Part shown: one piece after another, positions 43,818 to 51,529 of the stretch | How the letters are laid out: every line of letters begins with the position of its first letter | Numbering within the stretch: the stretch's first letter is position 1 | DNA from: Sinomonas gamaensis | GTDB lineage: Bacteria > Actinomycetota > Actinomycetes > Actinomycetales > Micrococcaceae | Length of the DNA: 64,000 nt | Assembly (NCBI RefSeq): GCF_005876955.1 | Contig: NZ_SSCL01000004.1 | Span: 1 to 64,000 of the forward strand | Direction: 5' to 3' | Program-made: the position numbers and the translations under genes | The notes under the pieces: generated by a model | What the model was told of the DNA's origin: nothing | Databases searched by the model: none | Seen by the model: the letters and a program-made list of their open reading frames with translations, nothing else

Positions 43818-46022
43818 ATGGCCACGGGGACGCGTCTGCCCGCGTCGGTGAGCAGCTTCGTGGGGCGGGCAGCGGAGCTGGCCGCAGTCGACGAGGCGCT
43901 CCGCTCGAACCGCCTCGTCACGCTCACCGGGCCGGGAGGCATCGGGAAGACGCGCATTGCGCTGGCCGCGGTGCGTTCTGCCGGGGATCGCTTCGGTCAC
44001 CCAGTGTTCGTCGACCTGACCCGTATCCCAGAGGGGGCGTCGGTCGCGGTGGCCGTGGCCGAGGCCGCTGGCCTCAGGGACGCCAAGCGGGAGACCGCCG
44101 TCGACGTCATCCTCTGGTGGCTGGACGGCCGCGACCGAGTCCTCTTGGTGTTGGACAACGCCGAGCACGTCATCGAGGAGACAACCTCCGTGGTTGCCGA
44201 GCTGCTCGAAGGAACCGAGGACTGCACTGTCCTGGTGACCACCCGCCAGCCCCTCCATCTGCTGGGCGAGCGGATCGTGCCGGTGGGACCGATGCTCGAC
44301 GACGACGCCGAGACTCTCTTCTGGCAGCGCGCGCTCGCGGTCCGGCCGTCGCTCGCCGTCTCCGCCGACTCCCGCTCCGCCTCTCGCGAATTGTGCGCCC
44401 GCTTGGACCGGCTGCCTCTGGCCGTCGAACTGGCCGCCGCGCGCATGTCCGTGATGACGCCCGCCGAGATCCTGCCGATGCTGGACCGCCGGCTCCGTGC
44501 GCTCGCATCGGGTCCGGCAAGTGGCCCAGTACGGCATCGCAGCCTGCGAGCCTGTATCGCGGCGAGCGTGGACGCGTTGGACGACCGCGGGCGGGCGATG
44601 TTCGAGGCCTGCTCGGTCTTCGCGAGTCCCTTCGACGCTCGGGCCGCCGCGTCCGTTGTCGGTGCGTCCCTCGAAGATCTCGAAGATCTGGTCGCCCGTT
44701 CCCTGCTCCAGCCCACCCTCGACCCTACGGGCCACACGGTCTTCCGGATGCTCGAAAGCCTTCGCGAGTACGCGCGCGAGGGTCTCGACGCCGGCCGGCT
44801 CCGCGATGTGCAGCGACGCCACCTCGCGTGGATGGTCGAGGAATTCGGCGCGGACAGGTCGTTGACCGTCATAGAGCAGTCGCGCAACGGGCAGGCGGTC
44901 GCCCGCCTGCCCGATCTCCGGGCCGCCCTTGACTTCGCGGTCGCTTCCGCACCGGCGGAAGGCCTCCGGATCATGGGGGCCACTCGCGAGCTGTGGTTCT
45001 GGAATGCCCAGGACGAGGGGCTGTCGCGTTGCCTTGAGCTGCTTGAGCGCCATCCCGAAGGCGATGAAGCCCGAGCGTGGGGGCTCATCACCGCGTCGAA
45101 CTGCCACACCGCGCGACAGGAGACCAAGGACGGGGAGCGCCTCGCCACCGAGGCCCTTGGGCTCTTCGAGGAGGATTCGGCCGGGCAGGCGACCGCGCTC
45201 TTCTACCTGGCGATCGCGCAATGCCTCGGCGAGGACACCGACGGCTCCGCCGAGTCGTCCCGGGCAGCTTTCGACGTCTACACGAAGCTGGGGGACGCCG
45301 CCGGGCGCAGCCGGTCGATGGGCCTCTTGGGCATGGCGGCTGTGTGGGCGCATCGCGACGAGGAGGCCATCGGGATTTTCCGCGAGGCCCTCACCCTCGC
45401 GAGGGACGCCGACGACGCATGGGCTCAAGGACAGATTCTCGGCTACCTCGGCATCGCCGAGTCCAATCTCGGGCGGGTGGCTGTCGGACGGGCACGGCTG
45501 ATCGAAGCGATCGATGCCTTCGCACGAGTGGGCGACATTGCCATTCGGGCCGTCTCGCTCGCGCGCCTCGCGGCGCTGACGGTGAGACGCGACCCGGTCA
45601 CGGCGGTACGGGCAGCCGCCGCAACCACTCGGCGGGAGGGCGCAGGGGGCAGGTTCCACCGGATCGCCCTGACGGATCTGGCCGGAGTGCGTTCAACGGG
45701 GGAGCTGCTTCTCGGTCCGCTCGAGTTCGCTGCCGCGTGGAAGGCGGGCGAGAAGCTCTCCTTCGCCGACGCCGCCGCCGAGCTTCGTAGCGCACGAGGA
45801 GGACTCGAGCTGGGCGCGCTGACGCCGCGCGAACTTGAGATCGCCGAACTCGTGCGCGCGGGTCTGGGCAATGCCTCGATCGCGGCCCGGCTGACCCTCT
45901 CAACCCGCACGGTCGAGAACCACATCGCCCACACCCTCATGAAACTGGGCCTGCATAGCCGGGCCGCCCTCGCCGTCTGGGCCGCGGAGCACGGGCCTGG
46001 CGAGGGAGCTGACCGCGGCTAA
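43818..46022 (+). CDS. AAA/NB-ARC-type ATPase with LuxR DNA-binding domain
   Basis: 734 residues from ATG 43818. After a FVGRAAELAAVDEALRS start, an NTPase domain shows Walker A GPGGIGKTR (about 38-46), Walker B VLLVLDNAEHV (about 107) and sensor VLVTTRQPLHLLGE. Residues about 360-600 look like helical TPR-type repeats, and the C-terminus is a LuxR helix-turn-helix (LTPRELEIAELVRAGLGNAS, then STRTVENHIAHTLMKLGL). Such large ATP-dependent regulators switch on neighbouring or distant pathways in response to ligands. The target is not evident; neighbours are convergent or divergent. Confidence 0.9.
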   Translation: MATGTRLPASVSSFVGRAAELAAVDEALRSNRLVTLTGPGGIGKTRIALAAVRSAGDRFGHPVFVDLTRIPEGASVAVAVAEAAGLRDAKRETAVDVILWWLDGRDRVLLVLDNAEHVIEETTSVVAELLEGTEDCTVLVTTRQPLHLLGERIVPVGPMLDDDAETLFWQRALAVRPSLAVSADSRSASRELCARLDRLPLAVELAAARMSVMTPAEILPMLDRRLRALASGPASGPVRHRSLRACIAASVDALDDRGRAMFEACSVFASPFDARAAASVVGASLEDLEDLVARSLLQPTLDPTGHTVFRMLESLREYAREGLDAGRLRDVQRRHLAWMVEEFGADRSLTVIEQSRNGQAVARLPDLRAALDFAVASAPAEGLRIMGATRELWFWNAQDEGLSRCLELLERHPEGDEARAWGLITASNCHTARQETKDGERLATEALGLFEEDSAGQATALFYLAIAQCLGEDTDGSAESSRAAFDVYTKLGDAAGRSRSMGLLGMAAVWAHRDEEAIGIFREALTLARDADDAWAQGQILGYLGIAESNLGRVAVGRARLIEAIDAFARVGDIAIRAVSLARLAALTVRRDPVTAVRAAAATTRREGAGGRFHRIALTDLAGVRSTGELLLGPLEFAAAWKAGEKLSFADAAAELRSARGGLELGALTPRELEIAELVRAGLGNASIAARLTLSTRTVENHIAHTLMKLGLHSRAALAVWAAEHGPGEGADRG

Positions 46023-47020
46023 AGGGAGCTGATCGCGTCCCAGGCGAAACTCGCGAGCCAGTGTGTGGACATGAAGTCCTCGCTGTCCAGAGCGGAGAGG
46101 CCCGCCCGGAGGAGCGGCTCGACGGCGGCAGCGAGCACGGGCTCCGCGGACGACGACGGCGCTCGCCTCAGCGCGTGGGCGACCCGCGCGAGCTGGCCGG
46201 CGCGGCTCAGGTTGAGGCCGTGCAGATGGACCATGTACCCGTCGGACTCGTCCGTGACCCCGACCGGGGTGAGGATGCGGGACTCGCCGCCCAGGCCGGG
46301 CAGGAAGCGGTCGAACCAGGCCGCGAACGCGTCAGGGGGCAGCACGCGCTGCATGAGGTCGGCCTCACTGAGCCCTGCCGAGAGGAAGTCCTGCCCGCTG
46401 AGCTCCCACTCCGCCGGCCAGCCGGCATCGCCCTCGAACCAGCGGCGGGCGGCACTCTCGCACGCCTCCGCAGCGGCGCTCCGGCCGAGAGCCCGGAATG
46501 CATCAAGCAGGAGCGCGACGCCGAACGCCGAGTTTGCGTGGGCGCCATGCCGCACGGGGTATTCGACCTTGGCGAGCCACGCTGGCACCAGATCGGCGAC
46601 GACGTCCACGCACCTTTCGAGGTTCGCGCCCCAATCACGGATCTCGCGGTCTTTCGAGGCGCTGCACGTCGCTGCGAGGCGCATGAGCCACGCCCACCCG
46701 TAGGGCCGCTCCCAGGAGGAATTCGCGGCGAGGTACTCGGCCTCTTCAGCGAGCTTCTCAGCCGTCAGATTCTTGGCGAGCGGTCCACGCAGCTCCTCGA
46801 TCCCCGCCTCTGACAGAACGCTGACGCCGAGCCAGTGCATGTGGACGCATGAGTGCCAATCGAAGGACGTGTGGAACGCCGGGTGGATTTCTGCCGGAGT
46901 TGGCCGTTCCTCCGGGGAGCGCTGCGTGTGATGGGCCGAATACGGGAAGGGGCGGCGCAGGTTGTCGAGGACAACCCGTGCGCAGTGTTCGGCGGCGCCG
47001 GGGAAGAGATCGCGGTTCAT
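46019..47020 (-). CDS. DUF2891-family protein
   Basis: 333 residues, cytosolic, all-helical toroid-like family. Characteristic stretches are HPAFHTSFDWHSCVHMHWLG (about 46-65), SSWERPYGWAWLMRLAAT and DFLSAGLSEADLMQRVL. Conserved His, Asp and Trp suggest an active site, but the reaction is not known. It converges on the LuxR-type regulator with a four-base overlap and is divergent from the DUF1214 gene across only 37 bases. Confidence 0.87.
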   Translation of the reverse strand: MNRDLFPGAAEHCARVVLDNLRRPFPYSAHHTQRSPEERPTPAEIHPAFHTSFDWHSCVHMHWLGVSVLSEAGIEELRGPLAKNLTAEKLAEEAEYLAANSSWERPYGWAWLMRLAATCSASKDREIRDWGANLERCVDVVADLVPAWLAKVEYPVRHGAHANSAFGVALLLDAFRALGRSAAAEACESAARRWFEGDAGWPAEWELSGQDFLSAGLSEADLMQRVLPPDAFAAWFDRFLPGLGGESRILTPVGVTDESDGYMVHLHGLNLSRAGQLARVAHALRRAPSSSAEPVLAAAVEPLLRAGLSALDSEDFMSTHWLASFAWDAISSL

Positions 47021-47027
47021 CTGGGCG

Positions 47028-47033
47028 ATTCTA
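47028..47033 (-). promoter_or_regulatory. -10 element of the DUF2891 gene
   Basis: TAGAAT on the minus strand, seven bases before ATG 47020. Confidence 0.5.
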
Positions 47034-47045
47034 AGACGACGGCGC

Positions 47046-47051
47046 TAGTGT
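47046..47051 (+). promoter_or_regulatory. -10 element, leaderless start of the DUF1214 gene
   Basis: TAGTGT, then GCGGGC, then ATG 47058. With 47028-47033 it forms a back-to-back leaderless pair in 37 bases. Confidence 0.55.
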
Positions 47052-47057
47052 GCGGGC

Positions 47058-47660
47058 ATGGGAGGTTTCCTTTCGTGGGCCGCGCAATCCGGGGTGGTGC
47101 AGGGTGTCATTATCGGTGCGACCCTCGCATTCCTGTCGGCCATTCTCATCATGAACTCCGTGGCCAGATCGGCCACGATAACGGTCAACGGCTGGAGTTC
47201 GATCCGCGCCTGCGGCCAACCCGAAAACGGGGTCCTCCTCAGGGCTGCCTGCGCCAAAGCTCTCCCCGCGGTGAATGTCTTCGAAGAGGCCGCGTATTGG
47301 ACCGCAGCGAAGGATGGGTCGGGGCAGAAGCTCAATGGCACGAACCATTACGTCCTGAACTTTCCCCCGGGCCATTTCCCGCCCAACAATGCGTTCTGGT
47401 CGCTCACCGTGACGGACGTCGTGGGCTACATGGTGAACAGTCCGATCAATCGCAATAGCTTCGACGATCGGTCGGATCTCGCCAAGAACCCCGACGGATC
47501 GGTCGATATCTACCTCCAGCACACCGCCCCGGCAGGGCATGAACAGAACTGGCTGCCAACCCCCTCCGGCAGCTTCAAGCTCATGCTGCGCGCCTACTTG
47601 CCGGGCGCTGCGGTTCTGGACGGGACATATCGCGTTCCCCCTGTGGTGAGGGCGTCCTGA
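47058..47660 (+). CDS. DUF1214-domain membrane-anchored protein
   Basis: 200 residues. One N-terminal helix (VVQGVIIGATLAFLSAILIM) anchors a DUF1214 domain with the family pattern NFPPGHFPPNNAFWSLTVTD near residues 98-117 and GSVDIYLQHTAPAGHEQNWL near 150. It lies one base before the DUF1254 gene; the two domains are usually in one protein, so the pair probably forms one extracytoplasmic complex. Function unknown. Confidence 0.87.
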   Translation: MGGFLSWAAQSGVVQGVIIGATLAFLSAILIMNSVARSATITVNGWSSIRACGQPENGVLLRAACAKALPAVNVFEEAAYWTAAKDGSGQKLNGTNHYVLNFPPGHFPPNNAFWSLTVTDVVGYMVNSPINRNSFDDRSDLAKNPDGSVDIYLQHTAPAGHEQNWLPTPSGSFKLMLRAYLPGAAVLDGTYRVPPVVRAS

Positions 47661-47661
47661 C

Positions 47662-48324
47662 ATGAATCGCCTGATCTTGAAGTACGCGTACCCCCTGACC
47701 GCCGTGATCCTCGCCGTTTTCGGATGGGTCGTCTATCAGCGCATTTCGAGGGGCAGCGATATGGCTCCCCTTGCCGTCGCCGCGATCATTGTCTGGGTGA
47801 TCGGCGTCCCGACTTTCATCTACCTCTGGCCGCGACTCACCGTGAACGGCTTCAAGCGTGCAATTCTGAGGCATGGGCTGGGAGGCGGCCCCATTCCGGT
47901 CAACACCCTCTACGCAGCGCCCAATACTTCCTCTCCGTCGGCGCCGCCGGGGAGCCTTTTGGCCACCGGTACGGATGACCTGCTCTACATCGCGGGTTGG
48001 CTCGACTTGCGCGAGGGCCCGCAGGTGCTCCACGTTCCGGAGATGGGCAAGCGCTATTTCAGCGTGCAATTCACCGATCCCTCGGACAGTGCGAACTTCG
48101 CCTACGTGGGCACACGCGCCACGGGAACCAAGGCCGGTGACTATGTGCTGGGTGGTCCCGGGCGGAAGGGAGAAATGCCCGCTGGCATGGCTTTGATTCC
48201 GTCGCCGAGCGATTCTGCGCTGGTTATCGGGCGGGTATTCGTTGAGGACGAAAACGACCTTCCCGCGGCATATCGGCTCGCGCAGCAGATCCAGCTCACG
48301 CCGCTCGCCAGCAGAGTCCCCTAG
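47662..48324 (+). CDS. DUF1254-domain membrane protein
   Basis: 220 residues. Two N-terminal helices (AYPLTAVILAVFGWVVY and APLAVAAIIVWVIGVPTFIY) precede a DUF1254 domain with VNTLYAAPNTSS, DLLYIAGWLDLREGPQVLHV and YFSVQFTDPSDSANFAYVG. It partners the DUF1214 protein just upstream. Its stop codon forms part of the -10 of the next gene. Confidence 0.87.
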   Translation: MNRLILKYAYPLTAVILAVFGWVVYQRISRGSDMAPLAVAAIIVWVIGVPTFIYLWPRLTVNGFKRAILRHGLGGGPIPVNTLYAAPNTSSPSAPPGSLLATGTDDLLYIAGWLDLREGPQVLHVPEMGKRYFSVQFTDPSDSANFAYVGTRATGTKAGDYVLGGPGRKGEMPAGMALIPSPSDSALVIGRVFVEDENDLPAAYRLAQQIQLTPLASRVP

Positions 48325-48327
48325 GCT
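48322..48327 (+). promoter_or_regulatory. -10 element, leaderless start of the VOC gene
   Basis: TAGGCT, then CGGCAG, then ATG 48334. The TAG is also the stop codon of the preceding gene. Confidence 0.5.
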
Positions 48328-48333
48328 CGGCAG

Positions 48334-48687
48334 ATGACGTTGGAATGGGAACAGGTGATTGTTCACTCTGTGGATCCAGCGGCCTTGGGACGATGGTGGG
48401 CCGAGGCGCTTGGATGGGTAGTGGTCTATTCCTCGGAGGACGAGTTCGAGATCCGCCCTGAGCCGGATCGGCTGCCAGGACTGGACTTCGTCCGTGTTGA
48501 CGAGCCCAAGAAATGCAAGAGCCGACTGCACCTCGATTTCAGGCCAGATGATCAAGATGCTGAGGTGGCCCGCTTGATGGCCCACGGTGCCCAGCGGGCG
48601 GATATCGGTCAGGGCGAACAATCCTGGGTGGTGCTCACCGATCCGGAGGGGAACGAGTTCTGCGTCCTCGGCCAGCGAGGCGGGTGA
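48334..48687 (+). CDS. VOC-family protein (glyoxalase-like domain)
   Basis: 117 residues, PF18029-type single VOC domain: HSVDPAALGRWWAEALGW at the start, then PGLDFVRVDEPKKCKSRLHL and DPEGNEFCVLG at the end. Role unknown; likely cytosolic. Start fixed by the leaderless promoter pattern. Confidence 0.85.
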   Translation: MTLEWEQVIVHSVDPAALGRWWAEALGWVVVYSSEDEFEIRPEPDRLPGLDFVRVDEPKKCKSRLHLDFRPDDQDAEVARLMAHGAQRADIGQGEQSWVVLTDPEGNEFCVLGQRGG

Positions 48688-48762
48688 CTGCGCTTCGGGC
48701 CGAAGGCGCTCGAAGGGGATCGTGCGGGCGATTACGAAAGGTTTTTGCATCCTAATTATGGC

Positions 48763-48781
48763 TTAGGTTAGGGTTACCTTG
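48763..48781. promoter_or_regulatory. IdeR/DtxR-type iron box
   Basis: TTAGGTTAGGGTTACCTTG agrees with the DtxR/IdeR consensus at 14 of 19 positions, including the complete left half TTAGGTTAG. It lies 42 bases before the EfeO-like gene, so the operon should be repressed when iron is plentiful. Confidence 0.75.
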
Positions 48782-48823
48782 CCCCGAGCCCCTCGGGTCC
48801 GCCCGCCACCCCCGGAGTGCCCC

Positions 48824-49591
48824 ATGCTCATCACTGCCGCACCCCCCGCCACCATGGACGACGCCGTCTCCGCCTACCACGTCTACGTCACCGCCCGCTT
48901 GGGTGAGCTCCGCCAGCATGCCCTGACGCTCAAGGCTGCGGTGGGGAATGCCGACGTCGCCTCAGCCCGCCAGGCTTGGCTCGCCGCACAGCAGTGCTGG
49001 CAGAGGGTGGGCGCGGCCTATGGGAGCTTCGGCGATCTCGGCGACGCGATCGCCCCCGGCTCCCGCGGGCTGCAGGCCGGATCGGCTGACCCCGAGTTCT
49101 CCGGACTCCGCAGGATCGAATACGGCCTCTGGCACGGTCAGGGGCCGGGAGAACTTGTCCCGGTGGTCGAGAAGCTCCTGGCCGACCTCGACGCCCTCGA
49201 CGCGAAGCTGCCGGAGCTCGCCGTAGACCCGGCTGATATGCCCTTGCGCCTCCATGAAATCCTCGAGGACGCTCAGCGCGATCACCTCTCAGGGGTCGGT
49301 GATCAAGGATCCGGAATGGCCTTGGCACTCACCCGTGCGGATGTTGAGGCTACCCAGGAGGTCTTGGCGATGCTCGCGGGTCTGCTTGAGAGCCTCAAGG
49401 CCGGCTATCCCGCAGCCCTCGACGCCCAACTCTCGCAGCTGGCAGCTGCGATCGACGCGACGAAGACCACTGAGGGGTGGGTCGCCTATCCGGAGGTCCC
49501 GCTCGCGCAGCGACAGCGCGTCAATGCGGCAATCGGGCGGGCCCTCGAGTCACTCGCGCTTGCCCCTGCTCTCTTCTCGACCGATGACTGA
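48824..49591 (+). CDS. EfeO/EfeM-like M75 protein, atypical
   Basis: 255 residues from ATG 48824, with GGAG seven bases upstream. It resembles the imelysin/M75 domain of EfeO: DAVSAYHVYVTARLGELRQH, GSRGLQAGSADPEFSGLRRI and TEGWVAYPEVPLAQRQRVN. Two features are odd. It has no signal peptide and no cupredoxin domain, although EfeO works outside the membrane. The HxxE metal motif is replaced by RRIE. No EfeU permease is adjacent. It may be exported with EfeB, or be a divergent cytosolic relative. It overlaps efeB by eight bases. Confidence 0.75.
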   Translation: MLITAAPPATMDDAVSAYHVYVTARLGELRQHALTLKAAVGNADVASARQAWLAAQQCWQRVGAAYGSFGDLGDAIAPGSRGLQAGSADPEFSGLRRIEYGLWHGQGPGELVPVVEKLLADLDALDAKLPELAVDPADMPLRLHEILEDAQRDHLSGVGDQGSGMALALTRADVEATQEVLAMLAGLLESLKAGYPAALDAQLSQLAAAIDATKTTEGWVAYPEVPLAQRQRVNAAIGRALESLALAPALFSTDD

Positions 49592-50867
49592 TCCAGCGCC
49601 CGCCCTCGCCGCCCCTGACCGAAAGCACACCGTGGAAATCCAACGACGCTCCTTCATTGTCGGCGCCGGTGGCGCCGCCGCCACTGGCCTCCTCGCTTCC
49701 TGCGCCTCCAATGCCACCGAGCCGCCCGCGGCCAAGCTCGCCTCCGACGCAGCGGTGCCCTTCCGTGGGGCGAACCAAGCCGGCATCTATCGCCCCGCCC
49801 CCCAGCAGCAGGCTGCGTGCTTCGCCGCTTTCAAGGTCCTCTGCAGCGATGCCGCCGACCTGAAATCGCTCCTGCAGCGGCTCACCGTCAAGGCTTCCCT
49901 CCTCGGGGGCGGCCACAAAGCCTCCGATGCGCTCCCCGCCGTCGAGCTCAGTGGCGTCACCGGAGCCCCGCCGGTGAACTCGGGGGTGATGGGCGAGGAC
50001 GTTCCCGCCGCGGGCTTCACTATGACCCTCGGGCTGGCCGGGAGCCTCTTCGACAACCCTGCGTACGGGCTCGCCGCCAAGAAGCCCAGGGGCCTCACCG
50101 ACATGAAGGTCTTCCCGAATGACCAGATCGACGAAGCATGGATCGGTGGAGACCTCATCCTGCAGCTGTGCGCGGACTCGAGCGACATGGTGCACTACGC
50201 GCTCCGGGACATCATGAAGGCCACTCGCGGTCAGCTTCAGCTCCAGTGGAAGATCAATGGGTTCCACAACGCTCCGCGCCCCGAGGGCGCCCCAAGAAAC
50301 CTCTTCGGCTACAAGGACGGCGTCGTCAACCCCGACGAGGCCGAACAGCTCGTCTGGATCGGCAAAGAGTCCAGCCAGCCCGCGTGGACTGAGGGCGGAA
50401 CCTTCATGGTCGTGCGAATCATCCGCATGCTCGTCGAATTCTGGGACCGCGTGGGCTTGGGCGAACAGGACAACATGATCGGCCGCCACCGTGCATCCGG
50501 TGCCCCGCTCGGCATGGCCAAGGAAACCGATACGCCGGACTACTCCTCCGACCCTGAGGGCACCACTATTCCCCTCGATGCTCACATCCGCCTGGCGAAC
50601 CCGCGCACCAAGGAAACGGCGGGCTCCCGTATGCTCCGGCGCGGATACAACTACGAGCTCGGGGTGGACCTCAACGGCAACCTGCAGGCCGGGCTCATCT
50701 TCACCTCGTTCCAGCAGAGCATCCAGGACCAATTCGAAGCCACGCAGACCCGCTTGGCCAACGAGCCCATGGTCGACTACATCCAGCCCTTCGGCGGAGG
50801 CTACTTCTTCGTCCCTCCGGGCGTCCGGGACGCGAACGGGTACCTCGGGGAAGGGCTCTTCGCCTGA
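49584..50867 (+). CDS. efeB: Dyp-type peroxidase EfeB (Tat substrate)
   Basis: 427 residues from ATG 49584. A twin-arginine signal (RRSFIVGAGGAAATGLLA, about 21-38) ends in a lipobox-like ASC. The DyP domain has the GxxDG motif in GYKDGVVNP, the haem-ligand histidine in IGRHRASGAPLG and the downstream RLANPR. EfeB is a periplasmic or cell-surface haem peroxidase that helps ferrous iron uptake or haem iron release. The iron box upstream of the partner gene agrees. Confidence 0.92.
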   Translation: MTDPAPALAAPDRKHTVEIQRRSFIVGAGGAAATGLLASCASNATEPPAAKLASDAAVPFRGANQAGIYRPAPQQQAACFAAFKVLCSDAADLKSLLQRLTVKASLLGGGHKASDALPAVELSGVTGAPPVNSGVMGEDVPAAGFTMTLGLAGSLFDNPAYGLAAKKPRGLTDMKVFPNDQIDEAWIGGDLILQLCADSSDMVHYALRDIMKATRGQLQLQWKINGFHNAPRPEGAPRNLFGYKDGVVNPDEAEQLVWIGKESSQPAWTEGGTFMVVRIIRMLVEFWDRVGLGEQDNMIGRHRASGAPLGMAKETDTPDYSSDPEGTTIPLDAHIRLANPRTKETAGSRMLRRGYNYELGVDLNGNLQAGLIFTSFQQSIQDQFEATQTRLANEPMVDYIQPFGGGYFFVPPGVRDANGYLGEGLFA

Positions 50868-50873
50868 CAGCCA

Positions 50874-51362
50874 TCAGGCCGATACCGCCCCTTCGATGAG
50901 CTCCACGATGGCGGGATCCTCCGGGAGGACCCTCGGTCGGAATCGATACACCGTTCCGTCCGGGAGCACCAGAAATTTCTCGAAATTCCAGGTGATGCGG
51001 CCTGCCTTTCCCTCGGAGTCGGGCGTCTTCGTGAGCTCCCGATAGAGGGGGTGCGCGGCGCGGCCGTTCACGCGGACCTTCTCCATCACGGGAAACGTGA
51101 CTCCCCAGGTCGTCACACAGTATTCGGCGATTTTCTCGGAGTCCCGGAATTCCTGAAGGAATTGATGGCTGGGGAAGGCGAGAACCGTGAATCCGCGGTC
51201 CACGAAGCGCTTCTGCAGCGCCTCAAGCTGCTCATACTGGGGCGCCAAGCCGCAGCGGCTCGCGACGTTCACCACAAGCCGGACTTTGCCAGCCCACTCG
51301 CCGAACGTCGTCGTCCTCCGGTCAAGAGTGGTGACGCCAATGCTGTCCAGACTGGCATTCAT
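50874..51362 (-). CDS. glutathione peroxidase-like thiol peroxidase
   Basis: 162 residues from ATG 51362, with GGAGG seven bases upstream. The peroxidatic Cys37 lies in VNVASRCGLAPQYEQLEAL; the Gln (FPSHQF) and Trp (TWNFEKFL) of the catalytic triad are present. The FPCNQF cysteine used for resolving in thioredoxin-dependent members is a Ser here. It probably reduces lipid or hydrogen peroxides, and converges on the iron-uptake pair. Confidence 0.88.
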   Translation of the reverse strand: MNASLDSIGVTTLDRRTTTFGEWAGKVRLVVNVASRCGLAPQYEQLEALQKRFVDRGFTVLAFPSHQFLQEFRDSEKIAEYCVTTWGVTFPVMEKVRVNGRAAHPLYRELTKTPDSEGKAGRITWNFEKFLVLPDGTVYRFRPRVLPEDPAIVELIEGAVSA

Positions 51363-51529
51363 CGCCTTGCCTCCGCTCCCGGAGAAGAGAACGACCAGCA
51401 AAGGCGTCCAGTTCACCCCGCGGTGCGCCAGAAACTCGATTGCTCCTGGGGCTGACGGCTGCGAGGGGACAGACGTAGGTTGGGTCCACCCTTGTCAGCT
51501 TGCATTCTGCTGGGATTCTTGGAGGGACC

